Below are positions 53,737-63,941 of a DNA stretch of 64,000 nucleotides, piece by piece (positions within the stretch are counted from its first letter, which is position 1; each line of letters begins with the position of its first letter). The notes beneath the pieces are model-generated. The model saw only the letters and a list, made by a program, of their open reading frames with translations, was not told where the DNA came from and ran no database searches. This DNA is from Vandiemenella viatica (Eukaryota; Arthropoda; Insecta; Orthoptera; Morabidae), in contig CM061914.1 of assembly GCA_031002005.1 (NCBI GenBank), forward strand, positions 191,784,685 through 191,848,684, in the 5' to 3' direction. Made by a program: the position numbers and the translations under genes.

Positions 53737-53945
53737 TTTTTTTTTTTTTTTGATTACGGCTTTACGCCACATTGACGTAGTTCAAATACCTCCCATGGCA
53801 TCCAGATTTATTCCCATGATTTCCCGAAATCTCTCACGGCGAATGAGAAGGTTTTGGCCGAATTTCTTCCCGTTCCTTTTCCTCGATCATATACCATCTC
53901 TAATGATAACAACGTTCACGAGGCTTAAAGCAAAAAAAAATAAAA
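53737..53945. mobile_element. Two opposed SINE fragments
   Basis: A T-run and GGCTTTACGCCACATTGACG (about 53737-53780) form the minus-strand tail of a SINE. From about 53788 a plus-strand SINE body follows (CATCCAGATTTATTCCCATG, TTCTTCCCGTTCC, CACGAGGCTTAAAGC) ending in an A-run. Both tRNA heads are lost. Confidence 0.65.
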
Positions 53946-53949
53946 AAAA

Positions 53950-54230
53950 ATGGAAAGGTATTTGTAGAACAATAAGGACAGGTGTGTGTAATGGGAAAGA
54001 TGATCTTGATCTGAAGCTAACACTCGATTCCAGGCATAAGGGTGTGGGAAAACTTTGTTTCGTGGGTAAGGGGGTAAATAAATGATTAATAATTTACCAA
54101 AAACGCTGAAAGATTTTAAAGATGAAATTAGTAGAGTTCAAAAGTAGTGAGTAAAGAAATGAGTGTCCTTGGTACTTGCCACTGAAACGTTCGTTCCGTC
54201 GCAACAAATTTAAATTAAATAAAAAAAAAA
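53950..54230 (+). mobile_element. CR1-like LINE (family A), 3' end
   Basis: DDLDLKLTLDSRHKGVGKLC, then FVGKGV, NNLPKTLKDFKDEISRVQK, UTR, and the end CGTCGCAACAAATTTAAATT plus an A-run. Confidence 0.75.
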
Positions 54231-54234
54231 AAAC

Positions 54235-55418
54235 TTGATTGTGTCATATATTGACGCTCTAGAAGTGAAACATCTACGGGGACATGCACTCTTTTTCTGT
54301 GTTTGTGGGTTTTTTGTGTTTTTGATGTTTCAGTACTACCTTTACAGCATCTGTACAGCAAACAGGAACTTTCACCAAGTTACGCTCGTAAACAAATGAA
54401 AATTAACGAAAAGTTAAAGCAAACTTTCCTAGATTATACAGTGCTACATCGAGCCTTGTCTGTATTTTCTGGTTTGAGCTTTCATATCGCAGAACAAGAT
54501 CTGTTCTTACAACCAATAGAGTGCGCGAGACAACGCCAGAAAAAAAGGAACAAATCAAAACTATTTTATTATTTTGATATTTAAAGATAATATGTCGATG
54601 GAGATGATGAGTATTATTGTTAATATTGATTTATATTACTATTTACTACTTTAATTAACATTAATCTGCTTCCGTTTGTAACAACCCTCAAACCAATACT
54701 TTAAATGGAATTGTATTTTATGAAGCATTCATAGCAAACTAGAGGTTGAGTGAATATTATCTTGTATGTTTGTCTTGCAATTTACTGTAAAACGGTTTAA
54801 ATCAACTTTGTTTTATCAAAAGAAATTATATAAATACTATTTAATATGTTTAAGGACAGAATTATGCAAGAGAATTGCTTAAATGTTTGTAATCCCAAGT
54901 ATTAAGTTGAGTTACGATGTTTAAAGAAGGATTTACTACAGTTTAAAATGATTTATGTGGATAATTTTGTGTTTAAATATCTTTAATTTTCATTTTTTAG
55001 CATTTCGTAATGATTGTAAATGTTTATGTATTGATTTTGATTGTTTTTAATATGTTTTAATTGTTTAAGTATTGTTAATGTTTTAGAAATATCTGTCGCA
55101 AGTCTTTGTAATGTTCTGGATCTTTCTATGAAACTTACGTAAACGAGTGGCAGAGACAGCAGTTTTTGAGCGAACATTTTTACGTGTACTGTGAGAGTGA
55201 ATGGCAGTATTTTCTTTGGAAGCATTTTTTAATGTAATCGCTGGATTTTGTGTTTACATGTGACCAGTTTAATTGGAGTCCGATGCTTTACGAGAAATAT
55301 ATACATATACAAAAAATTGAAAGTGCGACACCTAATACGTTGTGTCTGATGAACTTGTGTCGTATACTTTTGAAATCGAATGTTTATAGAAGCTGAAACA
55401 GGTAATATATGGTTCTCA
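54235..55418. other. AT-rich stretch, nothing recognised
   Basis: More than 1.1 kb without a supported gene. Frames at 54303-54584 (plus) and 54983-55225 (minus) show no known motif. Confidence 0.4.
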
Positions 55419-55422
55419 TTTA

Positions 55423-56404
55423 CGAGGGTGACTCAAATGAAAACCTTAAATTTGTAGTAAAAAATCGAAATTTCGCGCCGTTATCCTGTAAGTTGGTAAG
55501 CGTGCTACAAGCAGCGTGCAGAATGGTCTGTAGGTGGCAGCATAGTGCAGATGCACAAAAACCGACGCAGTATCAGTATAAAGATGGCTGCCCCACTTGA
55601 CACTTGCACCAGGGAAGAACAGCGTTCTGTTATTCGGTTTTTTAGTAGTGAAGGTGTGAAACCTATTGAAATTCATCGAAGAATGAAGGTTCAGTACGGT
55701 GATGCATGTTTGTCACACCAGCAAGTCTACGAATGGAGTAGGAAGTTCGCAAATGGTGTGACTTCAGTGAAGATGCTCCTCGTCCAGGTCAGGCACAACG
55801 AGTTGTGACTCCACAGAACATTGCAGCAGTTGAAGCCATTGTGATGGAAAACCGACGAGTGACACTGAATGACATTGCAGCATGTTTAAATATTAGTCAT
55901 GGTTCAGCATTACATGCCAAGAGGGACCACTGTCACCAGTGCATCATACACAGATCTCCTAAAAATCGTCTTCGGCCTGCAATCAAATCAAAGTGACGTG
56001 GATTGTTGTCATCAGGTGTCCTTTTGCAACATGGCAATGCAAGGCCCCACACTGCCCGTATAACAGTTGCAACAATCACAGACCAGCATTTTGAGTGTCT
56101 TCCTCATCCACCATACTCACCAGACCTTGCCCTAAGTGATTTCCATATGTTTGGACCACTCAAAGAAGCAATGGGAGGAAATAAGTTCCATTCTGATGAA
56201 GAGGTACGCCACGCGATGCATGAGTGGTTGCGCCAACTACCAAAAGATTTTTTTTCGAAAGGAATTTATTTACCTTGTAAGCTCTGGAGGACTTGCATTG
56301 AGCGTGGGGGAGATTATGTTGAAAAGTGATACAGCTTTGTACCAGTTCTGCACAATAAATAATATTTAAAAAAATATTTAAGGTTTTCATTTGACTCACC
56401 CTCG
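55423..56404 (+). mobile_element. mariner-like DNA transposon, internally deleted
   Basis: TIRs: CGAGGGTGACTCAAATGAAA at the left and TTTCATTTGACTCACCCTCG at the right, nearly identical inverted repeats of about 28 bases running into ACCTTAAAT, flanked by TA (55421-55422 and 56405-56406). Length 982 bases versus roughly 1.3 kb for intact mariners. The deletion lies near 56000. Confidence 0.9.
55581..56329 (+). pseudogene. mariner transposase, broken
   Basis: Cut-and-paste transposase of the mariner family. The N-terminal frame (from ATG 55581) reads REEQRSVIRFFSSEGVKPIE, then LSHQQVYEWSRKFANG, a helix-turn-helix DNA-binding region. After a frameshift at about 55775 it continues VTLNDIAACLNISHGSALH. 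At about 55995 the sequence jumps past the region that should hold the first catalytic aspartate. The last frame (56003-56329) has LLQHGNARPHTARIT, with Gly in place of the second catalytic Asp (HDNARPH), and then HPPYSPDLALSDFHMFGPLK, which keeps the third. One catalytic residue is deleted and one substituted, so it is inactive. Confidence 0.85.
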
Positions 56405-56406
56405 TA

Positions 56407-57118
56407 AGTGTTTTACATGACATGGTTTAATTGACAGCGATCACTATCATAGATGCATGTAACGCTAGCAAATTTTTAATTACACTGCCCAAAGGAGTTT
56501 GACTGCTGAAATATATTTCATGTTTGACGAGTAATAATTAGCGTGAGAAGGGAACTACTTCTTGCCTCTCCAGTGTTATTACAAGGGTTTAACTTGTTCG
56601 TAGAGTTAGTATGAATTAACTCACTTATGGCCACGACAGAACGTCCATCGACCACATATCATCATGGATTATTCCGAAATTGAATATTTCTCGACGCTTC
56701 CAAATAGCTATAGCAAATCGGAAGGTCCGTTGCAGAAGCAGTCCGTAATACCTGATTGATCCGCAGCAAAGCGTGACGGAATGAAGTAGTGTTGCTAACC
56801 CCAGCACTGGGCCGTGTTTACGCATCCACTCATATAATGCTCGGGGGGGCTTAGCCTGGCTTGCGGCTGAACGTAGTCACTGCTCGCGAGCTGATTGCGG
56901 TCGCCTATTGGTTTATGCAGCGCCGCCGCACACCTGTGTAAATGTATTAGCCGCATTGCAACCGGCCAGGCGCGGCTCTCAAAAGCCAATCCACCACCCG
57001 CCCACACCACGTCCGCGAATCCAGCCGGAAAATTGCGACTTCTGCAGCGTAGGGGATTGCTTGTTAGCTTCGGACTTGTAACCTTCACCTCCGATGCTAC
57101 AATACTGCGCAACTTTTT
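56407..57118. other. Unassigned; GC-richer block
   Basis: A GC-richer part (56800-57110) with opposed frames of 84-105 codons and no known motif. Confidence 0.3.
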
Positions 57119-57120
57119 AT

Positions 57121-57990
57121 CTAACTTTTTTTTTTTTTGCTTTTATTAGTCTGGTTTGATTCAATCCCCCATCCCTTCCTATCCTGTGCTAACCTCTTCA
57201 TCTCTACATACCCCTTACAACCCACGTCCTCAATTATCTGCTTCATATATTCTAACCTCTGTCTTCCTCTACAGTTCTTACTTTCGACTGTTCCATCCAC
57301 TAACAAATTAACCAATCCAGCATGTCTCAAAATATGACCTACTTACCTGTCTCTTCTTTCCGTAAGCTTCTTCCACAAACTTCTTTTCTCACCAATCATT
57401 TCCAAAACTCTTTCATTTCTTACTTTGTCTGTCCACTTAATTTTCAGCATTCTTCTGTAGCACCACATTTCAAATGCTTCAATTTTCTTTCTTTCTGGTG
57501 TTCCTAAAGTCCATCTTTCGCTACCGTAAAGTGCTGTGCTCCACACATAGAGTTTTAAAATGTCCTTTCTGATTCCTAGACCAATGATTGAAACTAAAAG
57601 ATTTGTCTTTTTCATGAAGGCTCATTTTGCTAGTGCTATTCTGCTTTTAACAACATTCTTGCTTCGGCCATTGGTAGCAATTTTGTTTCCCAAGTAGCAG
57701 AATTCATTTACTTCTCCTATTGCATCCGATCCGATTTTTATATTAAGTCTACTGTGATTCGTATCATTTCTGATACATTTCATCACTTTTGTCTTGCTTT
57801 GGTTTATATTCATCTCCCTACAGTATTTTGCTCATGACATTCAGTAATTTCTCAATATCCTCAGCCCGTTCTGCTAACAAGAAAATGCCATCAGGAAATG
57901 GCAGCATACTGACTTTTTCTCCCTGAACACTTATGAGATATGCAAATTTTTCTTTTATTTCCTTTATTGCTTCTTCTACATACATATCAA
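57121..57990 (-). mobile_element. RTE-like LINE, longest 3' copy
   Basis: T-run at 57126-57138 (poly-A on minus). The minus strand encodes, from the 5' side: LIVSVQGEKV (about 57925), a region at 57840-57900, INQSKTKVMKCIRNDTNHSR, SDAIGEVNEFCYLGNKIATN, IALAK / SIIGLGIRKDILKLYVWS, ALYGSERWTLGTPERKKIEA, FEMWCYRRMLKIKWTDKV, then RHAGLVNLLVDGTVESKNCR. Frameshifts are few. 5'-truncated just after the catalytic region. Confidence 0.85.
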
Positions 57991-58249
57991 ACAACTAACT
58001 TATTAATACCTATTACCGCGTCTGAGGCAAATGAACATTTCGTTCATTTTTATGTCTTCTTAAGTATCCTCCTCCCAGGTTAAGAAACATTAATTTCTTA
58101 ATTTTAATTTAATTCCGATGAGGCAGTTTCTCTGGTGGCAATTCCCCTAATCATCATATTACGCCATTTTTACTATTTAAAAAAAAAAAAATATTATACA
58201 TACTTTGAGTGTTAAATTCGACCCCTATCTAAATACTCGATTCACGAAT

Positions 58250-58496
58250 TTTATTTTTTTTTAATTAGGGCTTTACGCATTCTCGACGTCGAGATCACTA
58301 GAGGCGTGATGGGAATGGGGGCAAGGAACGGGAAGGAATTCAACCATGGCCTTTTGTAGGAATCATCCTGTCATTCGTCTGGAGTGATTTGGGGAAACCA
58401 TGAGAAACCCAAATCTGAATGCCGGGACGGGGATTCGAACCGCTGTCCTCCCGAATGCGAGGCCAGAGCGATAACCGCTCACCCACCACGCTCGGT
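58250..58496 (-). mobile_element. tRNA-derived SINE, minus strand
   Basis: T-run, GGGCTTTACGCATTCTCGAC, body GGGGAAACCATGAGAAACCC, B-box complement GGATTCGAACCGCTG, head CCACCACGCTCGGT. Head-to-head with the next SINE. Confidence 0.9.
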
Positions 58497-58690
58497 CGCT
58501 GGTTCGAATCCCCGTGCAGCCGTCTAGACCTCGTTTTTCATGGTTTTCCGAAATCACGCCGGATGAATTCAGTGTATGGTTGTTTCAACAGACCATAGCC
58601 GAATTCCTTCCGGTTACTTGCCCTTATCCGTTCAGCCTCCGAAATTTCCTCGAAGTCGACGAGGTATAGACCGAGAAAGGAAAAAAAAAG
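58497..58690 (+). mobile_element. tRNA-derived SINE, plus strand, head-truncated
   Basis: GCTGGTTCGAATCCCCGTGC (B-box), then CGTTTTTCATGGTTTTCCG, GAATTCCTTCCGG, GTCGACGAGGTATAGACCG and an A-run. The A-box is missing; it is fused to the preceding SINE head. Confidence 0.75.
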
Positions 58691-58799
58691 GTTTGTTTAT
58701 TTTTCTAATTTTGTAGAATGAACCGTGTGTATCACATTGCTCCAAATTTGTGCTGTTTTGAGAGGTTCTAACTGTTGTATCGGGGAAACGCAAGACAAA

Positions 58800-58900
58800 C
58801 TCAACACTTAATTAAAACCACCCACAGCCTAGGCAGAACTCAAACCGGCGACCCTTACAATACAGAGTCGGCTTGCTTTACTCCACTGCCTGGTCCGGCT
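58800..58900 (-). repeat. tRNA-like sequence
   Basis: Minus strand: CCAGGCAGTGGAGTAAAGCA (A-box-like) and CGCCGGTTTGAGTTCTGCC (B-box-like), spaced as in a tRNA promoter. Probably a SINE head of another type; no complete cloverleaf was drawn. Confidence 0.45.
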
Positions 58901-58910
58901 TTGGAAACAG

Positions 58911-60180
58911 TTTAGGAGGGAGTAACAGCGAATCTCAGTTAGTAGGCTATATGCAAGATATTTCTGATCAAATGGAAATGGGAGGTCGCGTTGATAGTGT
59001 GGCACTAGATCTTTCAAAGGCCTTTGACAGAGTGAGCCATAAAATGTTGCTAAATAAGGTAAAAACTATTGGAGTTGATAAAAAGGTGATTTGCTGCGTG
59101 GAGGAATTCCCAAAAGGTAGAAAGCAAAAAGTAAGGGTAGGAACTGTAATATCAAAAGAAGTAGGAGTGAACATGGGAGTCCCACAGGGTAGTGTATTGG
59201 GGCCATTGTTATTCGTTATTCAAATGAATGATTGTGTTGATGGTTTACTGTCAGAAGTTAGATTGTTTGCAGATGACATAATGTTATATAAAAGGATCAA
59301 AACAATAGAAGACTGTAAACAGCTGCAGGGTGATCTAGATAGGATAACTAGCTGGGTGAGTCAACATGGGATGAAGATAAATGGAAAGAAGAACCAGCTT
59401 ATTAGGTACACAGATAAAAAGCTGAAGGCTCATTATGATTATGAAGTGGGGAAGGAGCTACTTATTGAAGACTCGAAATGTAAATCCCTTGGCATAACAT
59501 TTGATAGCAAACTTAACTGGACAGCACACGTTGGACAGGTAGTGAGGAAAGGATTCAAAATCCTTCACCTGTTGGAGAGAGTGATGAGGGGATGCACTAG
59601 AGAAGTAAGGGAACTGGGGTACAAAACTTTGGTCAGACCACTGCTGGAATATGGTGGTGTAGTTTGGGATCCACATTTTGGGTATCAAATAGAGAAGTCA
59701 CAGGGGGTGCAGAAGTGGGCTGTCAGATTTGCCTTTGGAAATTACCGCAGAACACAATCGGTAACTAATATGATGAAGGAGCTGGAGTGGGATTCATTGG
59801 AGGATAGAAGAAGGGTGAAGAGAGTCCTGGGAGTGTACAAGGCCTATACTGGTGATGAAGCATCGAAAGATATTGGTGGTAAAATGAAGAGAGGTGCTTG
59901 GAAGGGTAAGGTTGACCATGATCACAAGCTGGCACTTGACTTCAGGTATAAGGGTGTGGGAAAATTTTCTTTCGTTGGAAAGCGTGTGAGGGACCGGAAT
60001 AATTTGCCAAGAGAAGTGATAAAAAATTTACCGGAAACACTGAAGAAATTTAAAGTAAAAATTAGTAGAGGGCAAAAGTAGGTTGGAAGAGGAAAGGAGA
60101 AAGAGGTGTGTATAGGGAGATTGCCACCGGAGCGGGCGCTTCATTCCAATTTTATCAATTATTATTATTAAGAGAGCAAG
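58911..60180 (+). mobile_element. CR1-like LINE (family A), best-preserved copy
   Basis: The reference copy for family A. It holds an uninterrupted RT C-terminal half, thumb, tail, 3' UTR (GGGAGATTGCCACCGGAGCG) and a TTATTATTATTA end. The apurinic endonuclease and the RT fingers are missing, so it is 5'-truncated. Its intact frame makes it the youngest copy in the window. Confidence 0.85.
58916..60081 (+). CDS. LINE reverse transcriptase, C-terminal part (CR1-like)
   Basis: Copies LINE RNA into DNA at the target nick. The frame open from 58873 has 402 codons, but LINE homology starts only at about residue 16 (GGSNSESQLVGYMQDI); the first residues come from the adjoining tRNA-like sequence, so the ATG at 58873 is not the natural start. 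Motif A is ALDLSKAFDRVSH (residues 44-56), motif B GVPQGSVLGPLLF (102-114) and motif C FADD (132-135), so all catalytic aspartates of the palm appear present. KCKSLGITFDSKLNW, LVRPLLEYGGVVWDP and VRFAFGNYRRTQSV form the thumb. The last 100 residues (DHDHKLALDF, KGVGKFSFVG) are a family-specific tail. The N-terminal endonuclease is absent, so this copy cannot move itself. Confidence 0.8.
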
Positions 60181-61134
60181 AATAAAAGAGTAGAGATTGC
60201 AGTAAGGTCGACAACAATATGCAAAGAAGACGAAAAATCCGTCCGAACTTGCCGACCGAGTACAAGGAGGGCTGCGGGTCACGTGCCGCTAATAAGCGCG
60301 CCGGACGGAGCGCCTTGTCGAGCAGCAAGTGGCGGCCCCGCCGCGCGCCGTGTGTTTAGCCGTGATTCACTGCCCGCGCACCTGTAATTAGCTCCGCGCT
60401 CTGTAATCTTACGGCCTCGCGCCAAATTATAGCCGGCCGGACCGGCGGCCACTAAATAACTCTTTATCGGGCCTAACTACAGGTCTCGGCGCCCGATGAC
60501 GTATTCCACCACGTCACGGCACGGAACAAGTACACGGACGAGAGCAAGCAGACGAGAATCTAACCCAACCCCGACCCTCCACCCGCAGCCACGCGGGGCG
60601 CAGGTTAACACGGAGAGGGTGCAGGGACTAACCCACCACTCACCAGCGTCCAAGCCAGCCAGGCTGCGGAAGCTTATGTGTGCTCTTCAAGCGGAGGTAA
60701 TTAAAATTCAGAATTCAATCCATTATCATGATCAACAACAATTTCGACCTGTTGTTGTCCGGGTGGAACAGCGTCAATTTATCGAAGCCTAATGTTACAG
60801 CCATCCTTTTGTGCCTTCCTTCAAAGGAAATTTCGAGCTGGATATCTTGGTGTCCAGGTGGACCCTGTAAGGAAAACTAGTCCCTTACATGTTTTGTTTG
60901 TATTATTTCAGTTTCACTGTTTATATATATATTAATTTTTTTATTTAAGTTATTTTCCTTTGTAAAAGAAAATAGATAATATCTAGTAAGCAAGAGCAAA
61001 GAGTAATGTGTTAAAAAGAACTTCTTTGGGGACAGAAGAGAGCAAGTCCGTAGGAAATAGATGACAATATAGCGGACCAATTGTGCTACGAGATATTTTG
61101 TGTAAATGCTGAAAGTATATGTTAGTTGCGTGTA
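60181..61134. other. GC-rich island then AT-rich sequence
   Basis: 60250-60670 is GC-rich with CACCTGTAATTAGCTCCGCG, CAAATTATAGCCGG and CACTAAATAACTC words. A 98-codon plus frame (60496-60792) has no known domain. The rest is AT-rich. Confidence 0.3.
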
Positions 61135-61376
61135 TTTTTTTTTTTTAAGGCTTTACGTTCCGTCGACGGCTAAGGTCATTGGAGGTGGGATGGGACTGGG
61201 GATAAGGAACGGGAAGGAATTCGGCCATTGCCTTTTTGAAGGAAGCATCCCGGCATTCGCCTGGAGTGATTTGGGAAACCATGGGAAACCCAAATCTGTA
61301 TGCCCGGACGGGGATTCAAACCCGCGTCCTCCAGAATGCGAGGCCAGAACGTTAACCGTTCACCCACCACGCTCGC
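61135..61376 (-). mobile_element. tRNA-derived SINE, minus strand, full-length
   Basis: T-run, GGCTTTACGTTCCGTCGACG, body GGGAAACCATGGGAAACCCA, B-box complement GGATTCAAACCCGCG, head CACCCACCACGCTCG. TAGTTGCGTGTA (61123-61134) and TAGTTGCGCGTA (61377-61388) are the target duplication. Confidence 0.9.
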
Positions 61377-62233
61377 TAGTTGCGCGTAAACGTGTGGAAA
61401 AAAATAAAAATATTAATTTACAAACCGCGTCAAGTTTTTGAAGCTGACGTTTTAGTTACCATTTTACGACTTTCATCATCAGTCCTATCCTGTGGCTTTC
61501 GTCTAAAACACTCCCAAAGTACCTAATACTGTATAAGATTCGAGGTTTTCTTGGCGTTGAAAATGAATAAAAAATTTCGGGTAACTAACCGAGTTAGTCC
61601 ATCGATAAAAAACATGACGTTACAGCGGTCACAACTCTGCCGCCATTGTGAAGTTACCCGAGAAACTTTTATTCACTCCTCAAGTACTTAATACTGTATA
61701 CCTTCTTCAACTATTGACATGACTTCACAGTTCCCCTGTTTATCCAGTTCTTCTTTCTCGTTGTTACCATAGGCCTATGCTCACATTTCTTCACATTAAA
61801 TTTCGTACCACATTCTTCCACACAGTCTGCCCATACATCCCACTGCCGTTGAACTTCCTCTTCATCACTTCCCCCGATCACCAATTTCAGATATTTTTGT
61901 TTCTCTCAGGAGAAAATTTCATCATCTCTAATTGTTTCGTCACACGTTGTAAGTGTTTTGCCAAATGCCTATTTCATTTGAAAAATAAAAAAATTGCCGC
62001 AAATGAATGGATTCTTCTTTCATTCCACTACAAACCATCACCTTCGCTCTTCACCGTATATCATTCCCGAAATATTTCTCACGGGCCACCTACTGTTACG
62101 TCACCAAAGTAACTGTCACGGGGTTTTATCGTCTCACTGCCGCTTCCAGTAGGATTCACGGAGGTACAGCTCCGCACTCCCATTACAACCTTCGGCACTA
62201 GAAGGAATGTGACGCTGTCAGCTGCATGCTCCG
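61377..62233. other. Unassigned; weak hammerhead-like motif
   Basis: Apart from a decayed hammerhead-like motif (minus, 61443-61487), nothing recognised. A 111-codon plus frame (61777-62112) has no known motif. Confidence 0.3.
61443..61487 (-). ncRNA. Weak hammerhead-like motif
   Basis: Minus strand CTGATGA (61482-61476), about 20 bases, then TAAAACGTC in place of GAAACGTC. The core G is lost, so it is predicted inactive. Confidence 0.25.
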
Positions 62234-62507
62234 TTAGTAAAAAAATGTTCCACAAAGTGACTGCGACAGAAACAAAGCCTGAGTCACCGATACAACATCA
62301 CATACGCTATCCGTCTGTCTGTCACAGTTCGGTTAGTTTCCAAAATTTCATGAGAAAATTTGTTATTCATACGGAAAAATGTATCCTTTTGTCGTTCCTA
62401 ATGATGTTTAATATTTTGACGTCAAAGCTCATCAGGATCGATCTAGTGGTGAAAAAGAAACATACAGAGAGGCAGAGTTACTTTCACATTTGTAATAATA
62501 GTGTAGA
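62234..62507 (-). mobile_element. Helitron family 1, partial
   Basis: Minus strand start TCTACACTATTATTACAAAT at 62507 after an A, then GTGAAAGTAACTCTGCC, ACTGTGACAGACAGACGGAT and TTTGTTTCTGTCGCAGTCAC. The 3' end is missing. Confidence 0.7.
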
Positions 62508-62599
62508 TGGAAGGTAGACCGTCGTAATTTGCTGCAGTTCCCACATTGTTTACAATATTACGTTCTGATTTAACGCTATCTGACGGAGTTATTTAACTG

Positions 62600-63180
62600 C
62601 AACATCATCATTACGCCTTTAGTACCTATCTCGCCATTTCGCTGGCCGAGATAATTCGGCTCCTTGTTCACACGGAGCAGCTTGTGTGGAAAAAGGGCCG
62701 CCAGAAAGGGAAAAGGGCCGCCAGAAAGGGAAAAGAGCCGGCCTCATTCTCTGCAGCAGAGCCCACGCGCAATTCCGGAGCAGCCGCGCAGTTGGTAGCC
62801 CTGTAATCAGCACTTATTTTAAAAGCGCGGCCGGCGAACATTTTCGATAACCGCCACTTCCCCCCCTCTTCCCCCGCTGGCCGGTGGTTGCGCGATAAGG
62901 AGAAATTCCCCCTCCACGCCCACCGCCCCGCTTTCCGCCGTCCGGTCCGATATGGCGGTAATTCGGGCGGCGGAACCTGGTTTGGGCGGGCGTGCTGGCT
63001 GCACTGCTCCGCCGCGGTGGCGCTATATTTTAATCCGGCCTCCCCCACCCCCGCCCCTCGCAAGACAGACGGCGCGCCGCCGTGTTGGCTGTTAGCGGCT
63101 ATCTGTTTTACGAGCAGCCGACACCGCTAAATCTCCCGCCAGACCAGCTGGCCTCCTACGTCACTCCTCACCTCCGCTGG
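62600..63180. other. GC-rich island
   Basis: GC-rich; contains a tandem pair of GGAAAAGGGCCGCCAGAAAG (62691-62736) and CTGTAATCAGC. Open frames on the minus strand (62668-63063, 131 codons) lack known motifs. Candidate regulatory DNA or unrecognised exon. Confidence 0.3.
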
Positions 63181-63307
63181 GAGAGTAACGAGAAACAGTG
63201 TGCATGTATTCGTTACTAAACCAACTAGCACTCTGATGTGGCAATTAAGTTTTTCCCGGCGTATGGGTGACACGAATTCTTCACGGATTTTCTGCAAGAT
63301 AGTTTCT

Positions 63308-63356
63308 TTATTCAACAACGTTTCGGCTGCAAACTCCGCCACCATCATCAGGTGAG
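63308..63356 (-). ncRNA. Hammerhead-ribozyme-like motif
   Basis: Minus strand CTGATGA (63351-63345), T, GGTGGC...TGCAGCC (GGC/GCC stem II with a long loop), GAAAC, GTT. Stem I is only about 2 pairs. Stem III is the palindrome ACGT. Confidence 0.35.
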
Positions 63357-63585
63357 CTGTCATACCGAAGCTGTTATACTGTGAATGCCTCGCGAACGAG
63401 TCCTGGCTCCTATAAGTAGCCCGCTGCCGGAGAGGCTTTCCGCTACTCTTCCGTTCGAAGAAATTATCTGGCAACAAAACCGCGAAGCATTCGTGTCAAC
63501 CAGTACTCGTTAGTATCGAATCGTTACTCGTTACTTTCGGTACCATCGTGCGCTTGCATGAAGCATCACATCGAGTTGCGTCACC

Positions 63586-63941
63586 CAGGGAGCGTCCATA
63601 AACCACGTGGATTATTTTGTCCTGCTGTGAAACCCCCCCTCACCCCCACGTATCCCAATGTGGCATTTGCCTCTACCCCCGCCCCCCCTCTCCCTCACGT
63701 AGCACGTAGCTTTTTTCCCCCCTATTGATTCCAGAAGACATTTTATACTGTTTTCCTCTTGTCAGACTATCGTAAATTACATGAAGAGATAATTAAATGA
63801 CGGGAATAAATACTCACATGCTGTTGTGGGTTCTGTATCTCATTTTAACTGTGACAAATAATATGAATGAAAAGCTACGTGGCCTGGCTCTATACCCCTC
63901 CCCCCCTCCTAGACCGAGCCACGTAGTTGATGGACGCTCCG
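63586..63941. mobile_element. MITE, GGGAGCGTCC/ACGTGG type
   Basis: Left GGGAGCGTCCATAAACCACG and right CTACGTGG side (read inverted as GGAGCGTCCATCAACTACG) are inverted ends of about 22 bases. C-runs occur in the interior. No target duplication is evident. Partial copies are at 23836 and 40945. Confidence 0.65.

Noticed and set aside
62668..63063. 131-codon minus-strand open frame
   Set aside because: GC-rich island with mirrored frames; no domain. Could be reconsidered with transcript data.
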